From contig JAAWQS010000020.1 of the NCBI GenBank assembly GCA_022800665.1, positions 1 through 40,159 of the forward strand: a stretch of 40,159 nucleotides of DNA, given 5' to 3'. The position numbers and the translations under genes are program-made. The notes beneath the pieces were generated by a model. It searched no databases. It was given only the letters and a program-made list of their open reading frames with translations, and was not told the origin of the DNA. The stretch comes from Oscillospiraceae bacterium (lineage in GTDB: Bacteria; Bacillota; Clostridia; Oscillospirales; Oscillospiraceae). How positions within the stretch are numbered: position 1 is the stretch's first letter; each line of letters begins with the position of its first letter. Shown here piece by piece: positions 29,901 through 38,429 of this stretch.

Positions 29901-32235
29901 AACGCTCCAAACTACGCTGAAGCAGGACCGGGAGCGGCTCCCCATTCCACGGTCCGTTCAAGACGCTATCCCCATCCGACAGATCTGGCCGGATGGCATT
30001 TTTCAATGTGGGAGCAAGTTCTCCAAGACGATCCGCTTCTCAGATATCAACTACGCTATCGCTTCAAAAGAGGACAAAACGTCCATGTTCCTGGGCTATT
30101 CCGAACTGCTCAACGCTCTGGACACAGGCTCCACCACCAAGATCACCATCAACAACAAGCGGCTGAACCGCCAGAATTTTGAGAAGGACATCCTGCTTCC
30201 TCACAAAAATGACGGCTTGGACGATTACCGCTCTGAGTACAATTCCATGCTCATGGACAAAGTTACCGGCGCGTCCAACAGCGTGGTGCAAGAGCGGTAC
30301 ATCACCTTGTCCGTCCATCGGAAAAGTGTGGAGGAAGCTCGGACCATCTTTGACCGGGTGACCAGCGATGTTTCCACTCGCCTCAGCCGTCTGGATGCCC
30401 AGGGCGAAGAACTGGATGCCGGACAACGGCTCCGCATTCTGCACGATTTCTATCGTGTGGGCGAGGAAAGCAATTTCCGGTTTGACCTCCAGCAGAGTAT
30501 GCGGAAAGGTCATTCCTACAAGGACATCATCTGCCCGGACAGCCTGGAATTCAAAAAAGACCATTTTGTCATGGGAAACAAATATGGCCGTGTGCTGTTC
30601 CTGAAGGAGTACGCCAGCTACATTAAGGATTCTATGATTAATGAGCTGACCAGCCTGAACCGCGGCATGATGCTGTCCATTGATGTGATCCCCGTTCCTA
30701 CGGATGAAGCTGTTCGGGAAATGCAAAACCGTCTATTAGGAGTAGAAACGAACGTCACCAACTGGCAGCGGCGGCAGAACAGCAACAACAATTATTCCGC
30801 CGTTGTTCCCTACGATTTGGAACAGCAACGGAAGGAAACACGGGAAATGCTGGACGATCTGACCACCAGGGATCAGCGAATGATGTTTGCCGTGGTGACG
30901 CTGGTGCATCTGGCAGACAGTCTGAAAGAACTGGATGCCGACACGGAAACGCTCCAGTCCATTGCCCGTAAGCACCTGTGTCAGTTGGGAACGCTGAACT
31001 GGCAGCAGGCGGACGGTCTGTTGACCGCTTTGCCGTTTGGCCTGCGGCGGATCGACGCCCTGCGGACGCTGACCACGGAGGCATTGGCCGTTCTGATGCC
31101 CTTCCGGGCGCAGGAAATCCGGGATCAGGACGGTGTATATTATGGACAGAATGTCATCAGTAAAAATCTGATTATTGCAAATCGAAAAGAACTGCTCAAC
31201 GGCAACGGTTTCATCCTGGGCGTGTCTGGTTCCGGCAAGTCCTTTACCGCAAAACGCGAGATGGTCAACCTGGCTTTGTCCACGAATGACGATATAATCG
31301 TTGTAGATCCAGAGGCAGAATATCGTCCCCTTATTGAAGGTTTAGGCGGCGAAGTGATTAACATTTCCGCTACATCGTCAAACCATATTAACGCGTTAGA
31401 CATGGAGCAGGGGTATGGTGACGGCGAGAATCCGGTGGTGCTGAAATCCGAATTTCTTCTGTCACTTTGTGAGCAGCTTGTCGGTTCCGGGCAGCTCTCC
31501 GCAAAAGAAAAATCTATCATCGACCGCTGCACCGCCCAGGTCTATCACGACTACATCCGCAGCGGTTATCGCAGCAATATTCCTACGCTCCAGGACTTCC
31601 ACGCACAGCTGCTCAACCAGCCGGAACCGGAAGCCCGTGACGTGGCTCTGGCTATCGAATTGTTCACTGACGGCAGTCTGAATACCTTTGCCAAGACTAC
31701 CAACGTGGATACCAATTCCAGGATTCTCTGCTACGATATCCGCGATTTGGGCAAGCAGCTCCTTCCCGTTGGAATGCTGGTAGTGTTGGACAGCATTTTC
31801 AACCGAGTGATTAGAAACCGTCAAGCCGGGAGGAATACCTGGATCTATATTGACGAAATCTATTTGCTGTTTCAGCACGAATACAGCGCAAATTTCCTCT
31901 TTACCCTATGGAAACGTGTCAGAAAGTACGGAGCTTGTGCGACAGGCCTTACGCAGAATGTGGACGATCTGCTCCAATCCCACACCGCCCGGACCATGCT
32001 GGCCAACAGCGAATTCCTGGTCATGCTGAATCAGGCCAGCACGGACCGGACGGAGCTGGCGCGGTTACTCAACATCTCGGACAACCAACTCTCTTACATT
32101 ACCAACGTTGACTTTGGCCGGGGACTAATCAAATGCGGTAGCGCCATTGTGCCGTTTATGGACAACTTCCCCAAAAACAAACTCTACCGCTTGATGTCCA
32201 CGAAATTTTCAGAGCGGGCCGAACCGGAAATGTAG
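29893..32235 (+). CDS. virB4: VirB4-type T4SS ATPase
   Basis: 780 aa with a TTG start 8 nt after AAGGAGG (29878-29884). The N-terminal half is the CagE/TrbE/VirB4 region. The C-terminal ATPase has Walker A GVSGSGKSF (about 443-451) and Walker B TWIYIDEIYLL (about 650). Late segments FTLWKRVRKYGACATGLTQNVDDLL are typical of VirB4 helicase-like motifs. It powers assembly of the conjugation channel. Unlike VirD4, its P-loop is canonical. Confidence 0.93.
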   Translation: MIKTLQTTLKQDRERLPIPRSVQDAIPIRQIWPDGIFQCGSKFSKTIRFSDINYAIASKEDKTSMFLGYSELLNALDTGSTTKITINNKRLNRQNFEKDILLPHKNDGLDDYRSEYNSMLMDKVTGASNSVVQERYITLSVHRKSVEEARTIFDRVTSDVSTRLSRLDAQGEELDAGQRLRILHDFYRVGEESNFRFDLQQSMRKGHSYKDIICPDSLEFKKDHFVMGNKYGRVLFLKEYASYIKDSMINELTSLNRGMMLSIDVIPVPTDEAVREMQNRLLGVETNVTNWQRRQNSNNNYSAVVPYDLEQQRKETREMLDDLTTRDQRMMFAVVTLVHLADSLKELDADTETLQSIARKHLCQLGTLNWQQADGLLTALPFGLRRIDALRTLTTEALAVLMPFRAQEIRDQDGVYYGQNVISKNLIIANRKELLNGNGFILGVSGSGKSFTAKREMVNLALSTNDDIIVVDPEAEYRPLIEGLGGEVINISATSSNHINALDMEQGYGDGENPVVLKSEFLLSLCEQLVGSGQLSAKEKSIIDRCTAQVYHDYIRSGYRSNIPTLQDFHAQLLNQPEPEARDVALAIELFTDGSLNTFAKTTNVDTNSRILCYDIRDLGKQLLPVGMLVVLDSIFNRVIRNRQAGRNTWIYIDEIYLLFQHEYSANFLFTLWKRVRKYGACATGLTQNVDDLLQSHTARTMLANSEFLVMLNQASTDRTELARLLNISDNQLSYITNVDFGRGLIKCGSAIVPFMDNFPKNKLYRLMSTKFSERAEPEM

Positions 32236-32254
32236 GGCCGGGAGGTGATCTCAG

Positions 32255-35053
32255 ATTGAGAAGATAAAAGAACGGACCTCTGTAAAAAAGGGAGCAAAAG
32301 AGAAGGTTGCCGCAGCACCCAAAGAACTGATCCGGCGCGGACTGGATGACGGTACCGAACGTCTGCGAGGACAGTTCCGGGATGCAGCGCAGGGGAGCCA
32401 AGGCGCGGATGATTACGGTGGTGACAAAATTGAGGATACTGCTGTTGATGGCTCCAGGCAGGCCGTGCGCAGCGCGGAACAGATCGTCCGCCAGATGCAG
32501 CGGAGCAAGGAAAATAACACTGCCATGTCCTGTCCGCAGCCAGAATCTGAGCCGCCGATTGATGCCCCGCCGGACGTTGGCGATTCTACACCCACTGTAC
32601 AGCCTGTTTCGCCGGTGGACCCGCAACCCAGGGATAGCAGGGGAGCGCCGTCAGTCAGGGAGAGAGAACCGGTTGTAACACAGGGTGTAGCAGAGCATCA
32701 GTCTATCAAGGAAAAAGCTGAGAGGATCACGGTTTCCGAAAAGTCTGCTGCCGCTGCTCGTGTCAACCAAGATGGGCCAGCTGTCAAAACAAGGGAGGGG
32801 CCTGTAAATGTTGCGCCACAAGATATACGCCATTCACCGCAGCGTCCTCACACGCAGCTTGCCAACATTTCGGACCCACCAGCCGTTGGCGATTCTACGC
32901 CCATTGTACAGCCTTCTCCGCCAGTAGACCCGCACCCCAGGGATAGTGGCGTAAAGCCGTCAGTCAGGGCCAGAGAGCCGGTTGTATCGCAGGTTGCAGC
33001 AGAGCATCCGCCCATCAAGGAAAAAGCTGAGAGAACCACGGTTTCGGAGAAGCCTGCCACTACTGCTCGTGTCAGTCAAGATGGGCCAGCTGTCAAAACA
33101 AGGGAGGGGCCTATAACCGTTGCACCACAAGATATACGCCGTTCGCCGCAGCATCCTCACACGCAGCCTGCCAGCGAATCGTCTCCTGACACTGTTCCAA
33201 TTATTAAAGAGAAGTCCGTAGAGCCTCATATTTCCGAGAAACCGGCCAGCACCTCACGAATAAGTGCCGAGCGGCGGTCCGTTAAGGTAAAGGAAAGCAG
33301 CACGGTAGGTATTGGTGTGACCGATCAGCCGCGCCAGGGTAGGGGAGGGCCTCCCATTAACCAGCAAAAGGTTATGCAGCCAACTACTGCCAGCCAGCAA
33401 ACGTCAGTTGAAACGCCCGCAATAAAAGAGCATGAACTGACCGCTGATATTAGAACGCGCCCGGACATCTCACAGCTCCCGATCAAGACTAGAGAAGCGG
33501 AGCGGGTGATGGAAGGTGCACAAACCGTTCCTGCAAGAGTTGAGCATAGTATCCAGCCCAATCGAACGCCGGGACATTTTGATGTCAGGTCCACGGTGTC
33601 ACGGCATGAAAAAACTGTTCGGGAAACTGGATTTTATCAGGTACAACCGGATACCGGCATTTCCCATCGCTCACCTGCTCGAAGGAACAGTAAATCTGCA
33701 GCTGGTATCAAAGAACGGGCTGATTCTTCCAGACCAAAGGCCAAAATCAAGAAAAACAAGACTGCCATAGGCCGTCCTGCCCGAAAAGCGGTTAAGTCCA
33801 CAAGCCGTTCTGTACAGACAGCTAGAAAAATTGCTGACCAAATCATTCAGACACGGCAGCGGATTGAGCGTGCCAGGCGGACGCTGCATACGGCGGGAAC
33901 CATCGTTAAACGGAGCGCCGAAGCTGTGGTCAAAGCATTGCAGGCCACCGGTGCCGCCATGAAGGGCGCGCTGTCCGCCGCCATAGCCGGCGGCGGAATC
34001 ACCGTTGCTGTTGTGCTGGTCATTTGTTTGGCCGGGTTCCTGTTGGCCTCGCCGCTGGGGATGTTCTTCTCTGACGAGGTCAACACGGGATCCGCCATTC
34101 AGGATACCATCGTGCAGTTAAACGGGGAGCTTACCAACAGGATCGAGCAGATCAAGGAGGAAAATCCGTATGACGTGCTGGAGCTGGACAACGCCGGTGT
34201 TACCGCCGCCCTGTCCAACTGGCGGGATGTTCTGGCGGTCTATGCGGTCCGTGTCACGACCGACAGTGTAAATCCAAGCGATGTCCTGACGCTAACTGCG
34301 GAGAAGCAAACTATCCTCCGGGCTACATTCTGGGATATGAGTGTGATCATTTTTGAAACAGAAACTGTTTCTGGGACGGACAGGCTTCATATCACGATTA
34401 CCACAAAAAACGCATTGCAAATGGCTGATGAGTATGGCTTTACTGCTGGCCAACGAAAGCTGTTGGAAGAAATGCTGTCTCCTGCCTACCAGGAGTTTTT
34501 CCAACAATTGACTGGCAACTTCCGCAACATCACTTTGACAGCGGAACAGATTCAGCAGATCATGGATAATCTGCCCGCCAGCCTCAGCACACAGCGAAAA
34601 CAGGTGATCCTGACGGCCTATCAGCTCCTGGGGAAGGTCAACTACTTCTGGGGCGGCAAGAGCCTTGTCCTTGGCTGGGATTCCCGCTGGGGAACGCCCA
34701 GGGAAGTCACTGCCGCCGGTAGTCCCAGCAGTGGCACCATACGGCCTTACGGGTTGGATTGCTCAGGCTTTGTGGATTGGGTTTTCTATAACGTCAGCAA
34801 TGGCGGATATGTGATCGGACATGGCGGCGGCGCACGAATGCAGCACCGTTACTGCACCAATATTTCCTGGGGCCAGGCCATCCCCGGCGACCTCGTTTTT
34901 TACCCGGAGGATACCCATGTGGGGATAGTCTGCGGGTTTGATGAGGGCGGCAACGTGCTGATTATTCACTGCGCCAGCGGCTCCAATAATGTGGTGGTCA
35001 CTGGACGCAGAGGCTTTACTTCCATCGCAAGACCCAATTACTATAGCGAATAG
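32255..35053 (+). CDS. NlpC/P60 cell-wall hydrolase of the T4SS, probable ATT start
   Basis: About 932 aa. Reading frame open from 32249. The natural N-terminus is IEKIKERTSVKKGAKEKV, with ATT 32255 exactly 9 nt after GGAGG (32241-32245). The only ATG/GTG/TTG in frame near the site is GTG 32465, 70 codons later and without a ribosome site. Next come a basic/polar region with two 103-aa repeats, a transmembrane helix (about 585-615, GITVAVVLVICLAGFLLA), a helical extracellular part and a C-terminal NlpC/P60 domain: catalytic Cys in GLDCSGFVDW, His in DTHVGIV and HCASG. It opens peptidoglycan for the channel. Confidence 0.88.
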   Translation: MEKIKERTSVKKGAKEKVAAAPKELIRRGLDDGTERLRGQFRDAAQGSQGADDYGGDKIEDTAVDGSRQAVRSAEQIVRQMQRSKENNTAMSCPQPESEPPIDAPPDVGDSTPTVQPVSPVDPQPRDSRGAPSVREREPVVTQGVAEHQSIKEKAERITVSEKSAAAARVNQDGPAVKTREGPVNVAPQDIRHSPQRPHTQLANISDPPAVGDSTPIVQPSPPVDPHPRDSGVKPSVRAREPVVSQVAAEHPPIKEKAERTTVSEKPATTARVSQDGPAVKTREGPITVAPQDIRRSPQHPHTQPASESSPDTVPIIKEKSVEPHISEKPASTSRISAERRSVKVKESSTVGIGVTDQPRQGRGGPPINQQKVMQPTTASQQTSVETPAIKEHELTADIRTRPDISQLPIKTREAERVMEGAQTVPARVEHSIQPNRTPGHFDVRSTVSRHEKTVRETGFYQVQPDTGISHRSPARRNSKSAAGIKERADSSRPKAKIKKNKTAIGRPARKAVKSTSRSVQTARKIADQIIQTRQRIERARRTLHTAGTIVKRSAEAVVKALQATGAAMKGALSAAIAGGGITVAVVLVICLAGFLLASPLGMFFSDEVNTGSAIQDTIVQLNGELTNRIEQIKEENPYDVLELDNAGVTAALSNWRDVLAVYAVRVTTDSVNPSDVLTLTAEKQTILRATFWDMSVIIFETETVSGTDRLHITITTKNALQMADEYGFTAGQRKLLEEMLSPAYQEFFQQLTGNFRNITLTAEQIQQIMDNLPASLSTQRKQVILTAYQLLGKVNYFWGGKSLVLGWDSRWGTPREVTAAGSPSSGTIRPYGLDCSGFVDWVFYNVSNGGYVIGHGGGARMQHRYCTNISWGQAIPGDLVFYPEDTHVGIVCGFDEGGNVLIIHCASGSNNVVVTGRRGFTSIARPNYYSE
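32576..33180 (+). repeat. 309-bp tandem duplication in the NlpC/P60 gene
   Basis: GTTGGCGATTCTAC begins at 32576 and again at 32885, a 309-bp (103-aa) period. The encoded units share IKEKAER and QDGPAVKTREGP with only scattered changes. It keeps the reading frame. The region is Pro/Ser/Thr-rich and probably an extended linker. Confidence 0.85.
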
Positions 35054-35057
35054 CCCA

Positions 35058-35096
35058 CGGGCAAAGGTACGCAAAACAGTACCTTTGCCCGCTTTT
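35058..35096 (+). terminator. Rho-independent terminator of the transfer operon
   Basis: A perfect 13-bp stem, CGGGCAAAGGTAC (35058-35070) with GTACCTTTGCCCG (35079-35091), has an 8-nt loop and is followed by CTTTT. It begins 5 nt after the NlpC/P60 stop and separates it from the DUF6017 gene. Confidence 0.88.
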
Positions 35097-35132
35097 CACA
35101 TGAATCAATACCACATAAAGGAGATTATCATC

Positions 35133-36059
35133 ATGGCAGTTTTTCGTGTTGAACGCAACCAGAATTATACAGTAATGAGCAATTACCATTTGCGTGACAA
35201 GAGCCTCTCGTTAAAGGCAAAGGGCCTGCTCTCACAAATCCTCAGCCTCCCAGAAAACTGGGACTATACCCTCACCGGGCTGGCCAAGATCAATGCCGAG
35301 GGCAAGGATGCCATCCGCGCCGCCATCGTGGAGCTGGAGCGGGCCGGGTACGTCTGCCGCCGCCAGACCACCGACAAAAATGGCAAATTCAGCGCCAACG
35401 AGTACATCATCCGGGAGTACCCTGCCTCCGTTCAGCCGTCGTTGGAAGAACCGCCGTCGGCCCAACCGTCGTCGGAAAACCCGACAACGGGTTTCCCGGC
35501 GACGGATTCCACGCCGACGGAAAATCCAACGCAATTAAATATAGACTCAGGAAATAAAGAAAAACAAAATACTGATGCACAAAGTAAAGATCCTTTTCCC
35601 TTCTCTTCCGAGTCTCCTGCAGCACCCAGCCCTGCGGCGGCACAGCCGCCGGAACCGAAGGGAAGGGACGTGAAAAAGAGCAGCCCAGTGAGAGAGCAGG
35701 AGATGAACGCATACCGGGAGATGATTCGGGAAAATATCAGTTACGATGCCTATCTGCGCGACCATCCCTGGGATGCCGGTCAGCTGGACGAGATGGTGGA
35801 GCTGATGGTGGAGACCGTCTGCTCCAGAAGAAAAACCATCCGCGTGGCTGGGAACGATTTTCCCCAGGCGGTGGTCAAGTCCAGACTGCTGAAGCTGGAG
35901 GGGGAGCATATCCAATTTGTATTCGACTCTCTCAGGGAAAATACAACGCAGATCCGTAACATGAAACAGTACCTGCTGGCTGTGCTGTACAATGCACCCT
36001 CCACCATCGAGAACCATTACGCCGCGCGGGTCAATCATGATTTGTACGGCGATAAATAG
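35133..36059 (+). CDS. DUF6017 replication-initiator-like protein
   Basis: 308 aa. The N-terminal part (about 1-85) is a winged-helix-like domain as in RepA-type initiators: YTVMSNYHLRDKSLSLKAKGLLSQILSLPENWDYT, then AIVELERAGYVCR. A long Pro/Ser-rich linker (about 95-205) leads to a C-terminal DUF6017-type domain (EMNAYREMIRENISYDAYL to YLLAVLYNAPSTIENHYAARVNHDL). Probably acts in replication or its control. ATG 35133 follows AAAGGAGA. Last rightward gene of the GC-rich part. Confidence 0.83.
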   Translation: MAVFRVERNQNYTVMSNYHLRDKSLSLKAKGLLSQILSLPENWDYTLTGLAKINAEGKDAIRAAIVELERAGYVCRRQTTDKNGKFSANEYIIREYPASVQPSLEEPPSAQPSSENPTTGFPATDSTPTENPTQLNIDSGNKEKQNTDAQSKDPFPFSSESPAAPSPAAAQPPEPKGRDVKKSSPVREQEMNAYREMIRENISYDAYLRDHPWDAGQLDEMVELMVETVCSRRKTIRVAGNDFPQAVVKSRLLKLEGEHIQFVFDSLRENTTQIRNMKQYLLAVLYNAPSTIENHYAARVNHDLYGDK

Positions 36060-36102
36060 CGCGATATAGCGATATAAACATATTTTCGCGGTTAAGCTGG
36101 TG

Positions 36103-36687
36103 CTAAATTGGGGACGGCTCATCCGTCCAATTGTACTTGTGAATGTTTCGCCGGTCGCATTCATCGCACCATTTACATGGATGCCAAATTGCCAGCGAAG
36201 TTACGAGGGAACGCATCTGTATGGTTAAAGGATAAAGACAAACTTGATATTCGTGCGAAACCGTTCCAAGAAATAGTCTTCCCTGGCTAAACAAGCAAAG
36301 ATCATCAAATCTTCTAAGTTCTTTAACACCCGGCCTATTAGTAGGAAAGTGCAAAAGAAGATCTCTGTAACATGACAAAATCACTTCTTTTGCCTCTTTA
36401 GTTGCTCTATAGCGATATATGCACATTTCGCCTTCCTTGTCAGGAGAAAAACCATACCCGAACCACCCATGTCGAACACTTCTTCCTGCAAAGTAAGGTG
36501 TCAGTTCTTTTTTTAATTCACAGAAGTCACCATAACGTTGCGCTTGGCTCACAACGTCATCCCTACAGCTGGAAAAGGTAAAATAGTCTACATATGGCCA
36601 ACATGCATCTAAAAATAGGCGAAAGGCTTCATCTATTATACCGATATCCTCTCTGCGACAGCCGTAATACTCTATCCAATTTGACAT
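36103..36687 (-). CDS. Hypothetical protein, AT-rich cargo
   Basis: 194 aa, not recognised. Aromatic- and Cys-rich (EYYGCRRED; a C-terminal WHPCKWCDECDRRNIH with C-x-x-C-x-x-x-C). ATG 36687 follows AAGGAGG on the minus strand. It lies downstream, on the same strand, of the secreted toxin-like gene at 37111, with a 423-bp gap holding strong hairpins. It could be an immunity or partner protein, but only position suggests this. Composition is lower in GC than the transfer genes. Confidence 0.6.
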   Translation of the reverse strand: MSNWIEYYGCRREDIGIIDEAFRLFLDACWPYVDYFTFSSCRDDVVSQAQRYGDFCELKKELTPYFAGRSVRHGWFGYGFSPDKEGEMCIYRYRATKEAKEVILSCYRDLLLHFPTNRPGVKELRRFDDLCLFSQGRLFLGTVSHEYQVCLYPLTIQMRSLVTSLAIWHPCKWCDECDRRNIHKYNWTDEPSPI

Positions 36688-36852
36688 ACAGAACCTCCTT
36701 CACAGAAATAAAAAATAACAGTCACTGTAGAAAACGAAAAAATACAGATTTTCCCCTAAAGCTCCACGCACATAACATACATGATGCCTGAAGTAACACA
36801 GAAATTCTGCAACTATTCAAACATATATTTCGTGAAATCGTGATTTATAGGT

Positions 36853-36866
36853 CACAATATATTGTG
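36853..36866. promoter_or_regulatory. Perfect 14-bp palindrome CACAATATATTGTG
   Basis: It reads the same on both strands, and GTGA-TTTATAGG-TCAC partly overlaps its left side. Located 166 bp upstream of the 36687 gene. A candidate repressor operator; nothing more can be supported. Confidence 0.45.
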
Positions 36867-36924
36867 TGCCAAAGTCAATGATAAGTCCAAATAATTAACG
36901 ATTATATTATGTGTCTTAGTGATA

Positions 36925-37022
36925 CATCCGGTCAGGAATCGAAGCCGACTTTAGGCCGGATTTTCAGCAGAGCCGCTTTATCGTCCGTGGTGGATATCCA
37001 AACTCCGCTTCCTGACCGGATG
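36925..37022. other. 14-bp inverted repeat enclosing a structured 70-nt core
   Basis: CATCCGGTCAGGAA (36925-36938) is exactly complementary to TTCCTGACCGGATG (37009-37022). Inside are further short paired elements, including the palindrome TGGATATCCA (about 36991-37000). This resembles a closing stem of a structured RNA or an attachment or origin signal. Not matched to a known family. Confidence 0.6.
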
Positions 37023-37040
37023 GAGTAGTACTATGATTCG

Positions 37041-37080
37041 TTAGACTTACGGGCCGCATAGAAACGGCCCGTAAGTCTAA
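37041..37080. terminator. 16-bp perfect hairpin
   Basis: TTAGACTTACGGGCCG (37041-37056) pairs with CGGCCCGTAAGTCTAA (37065-37080) around an 8-nt loop. It lies 30 bp past the stop of the leftward gene at 37111, but no T run follows in either direction. It may still act as a boundary or terminator. Confidence 0.5.
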
Positions 37081-37110
37081 GCGGATAATTAGAGTTCTTA
37101 TGGCATCATA

Positions 37111-38184
37111 TCAGATATACCAGAGATGAATCTGTCTATCAGAGTACCCGTTAGAATCGAGTGGATGATAATGAGGAATAAAATTGTGATCACCTTTGTG
37201 GGTACATGTACCATGCCATACAATGTCCACTGTCCCTCCCGGAGCGCGCTGAGCTAATTCTCTGGCCAAAACTTCTTTTGTCGTTAAAATCCCAATACGT
37301 TCGTTGTTTTGGTATCTTATAGCAAGTGCAGTCGCGTAATCAACAGGAATAGGGCAAACCCATAACATCATATCTGTGCTGTCATATGGCACAAGCACAG
37401 CAATAAAGAATTTCTCCCCATCTCGCCAATAAAGTTTTTCTGCTTTGGTATTGCAATTATATCGATCTTCTGACCCATTAGCATGACGCACACGAACAAG
37501 TGGAGTAGATGAAGTAAATGTTTGAATTGATACAGATGTTACTGGCGATCCATAATATACACTTGCAGCATCATCTCTGGTGTCCCACAGTGCATTGGAA
37601 ACTGCACTGCGCATATAAGAAAATGCATTCGTAAATACGCCAACAATGTCAGAGAATGCATTTTCAACCTCATCCCAATAGGCTGCAATAGTTGTGACGA
37701 TAGAGGTACCAAAAAGTAACGCATAAACTTCAGAAGTCGTGATTGCGGCACCGCCGGCCCCCCCAACAATTGCGCTGGCTGCTCCTGTGAAAGCATAAGT
37801 GACGGTTGAAGAAAGGCCCAAATTGGCAAGACCAGAGCGAACAATATCCAATTCGCTACTATATGCATAGATTGCGGGGATAGCTTGAGGATCAAACGAG
37901 GGATCTACATTTTCGCGGTGGTATTCGGTAAGCCCTGGGTCAGTGGCAATCTGTGCGAGGAAGATTTGCTGTGCTTCTTCAGAAAGGCTTTGAAAAAGGT
38001 CTTTTGCAATTTCTTCCTCTGACACCGGTGAGTTAACGGATACAACTTCTTCAATGTCAGTGCCAAATAAATCGGCGGACGTATCCGCTCCGGTATCCGC
38101 TGCAAAGGCCATAGACGCTAATGATAGGAGCATCGTTAGAGAAAGCAGCAGACTTGTAAATCTTTGAAATGTTTTTTGCATCAT
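37111..38184 (-). CDS. Secreted toxin-like or bacteriocin-like protein
   Basis: 357 aa. Sec signal peptide (QKTFQRF, core SLLLSLTMLLSLASM, cleavage near AFAAD). Residues about 120-170 contain a Gly/Ala-rich hydrophobic segment (TVTYAFTGAASAIVGGAGGAAIT) compatible with membrane insertion. The C-terminus (about 310-357) is His/aromatic-rich: HGTCTHKGDHNFIPHYHPLD, then IHLWYI, a pattern seen at the ends of secreted toxins. No named family could be fixed. ATG 38184 follows AAGGAGA. It has a long 5' leader and a promoter identical in layout to that of the sigma gene at 39604. Confidence 0.65.
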   Translation of the reverse strand: MMQKTFQRFTSLLLSLTMLLSLASMAFAADTGADTSADLFGTDIEEVVSVNSPVSEEEIAKDLFQSLSEEAQQIFLAQIATDPGLTEYHRENVDPSFDPQAIPAIYAYSSELDIVRSGLANLGLSSTVTYAFTGAASAIVGGAGGAAITTSEVYALLFGTSIVTTIAAYWDEVENAFSDIVGVFTNAFSYMRSAVSNALWDTRDDAASVYYGSPVTSVSIQTFTSSTPLVRVRHANGSEDRYNCNTKAEKLYWRDGEKFFIAVLVPYDSTDMMLWVCPIPVDYATALAIRYQNNERIGILTTKEVLARELAQRAPGGTVDIVWHGTCTHKGDHNFIPHYHPLDSNGYSDRQIHLWYI

Positions 38185-38289
38185 ACCATATTCTCCTTAA
38201 ACAATCAAGATTTTCTCGAATTTGTAACAGACTTGTCAAATAATTGTATTATCACATCCGTTTACTGAAATATTTGAGGCTTCTTGCCT

Positions 38290-38301
38290 GATCACCTCCT
38301 T
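38290..38301 (-). promoter_or_regulatory. Orphan extended Shine-Dalgarno in the 37111 leader
   Basis: On the minus strand AAGGAGGTGATC matches the full anti-Shine-Dalgarno complement, about 105 nt upstream of the ATG at 38184, with no ATG, GTG or TTG correctly spaced after it. It could capture ribosomes, pair with the leader, or serve a leader peptide with an unusual start. Confidence 0.4.
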
Positions 38302-38361
38302 ATTGAAGGCACCATATATTTCTAGGGAAAACAATACCTTCATGACTGCCTCTATACATAA

Positions 38362-38391
38362 AGACAACTTTCTTCAAAATGTGCAACAACG
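38362..38391 (-). promoter_or_regulatory. Sigma-type promoter of the secreted-protein gene
   Basis: CGTTGTTGCAC (38391-38381) and GTCT (38365-38362) are separated by exactly 15 nt. Both elements and the spacing match the promoter at 39535-39564. GTCT is a typical -10 of extracytoplasmic-function and TcdR-like sigma factors. Transcription would start near 38354 and give a leader of about 170 nt. Confidence 0.65.
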
Positions 38392-38405
38392 ATTTTTGAT
38401 AAAAT

Positions 38406-38429
38406 AAGAGTTGCCCGAAAGCAACTCTT
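38406..38429 (-). terminator. Terminator of the XRE-sigma operon
   Basis: AAGAGTTGC (38406-38414) pairs with GCAACTCTT (38421-38429) around a 6-nt loop and is followed on the minus strand by ATTTTAT. It overlaps the stop codon of the sigma gene. Confidence 0.65.

Larger units (their letters stand above)
36688..37110. other. 423-bp gene-free stretch with nested inverted repeats
   Basis: No gene seen. It contains a perfect 14-bp palindrome (36853-36866), a 14-bp inverted repeat enclosing about 70 nt (36925-37022) and a 16-bp perfect hairpin (37041-37080). It may hold a noncoding RNA, an attachment or replication signal, or operators. Confidence 0.6.

Noticed and set aside
32256-32267. TTG at 32256 as the start of the NlpC/P60 gene
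   Set aside because: It is out of frame and stops after three codons, while the adjacent ATT frame stays open for 932 codons.
36060-36077. Short tandem GCGATATA repeat after the DUF6017 gene
   Set aside because: Only two copies of 8 nt; too short to support an iteron or attachment site.
1119-36978. A shared 14-mer CAGCAGAGCCGCTT at 1119-1132 and 36965-36978, possible att core
   Set aside because: A few exact 14-mers are expected by chance in 40 kb and the flanks do not match. The right copy lies inside a hairpin structure.
38290-38301. Sequence equal to the 3' end of 16S rRNA (plus strand), possible rRNA fragment
   Set aside because: Only 12 nt match and no other rRNA sequence surrounds it. 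It is more likely a Shine-Dalgarno on the minus strand.
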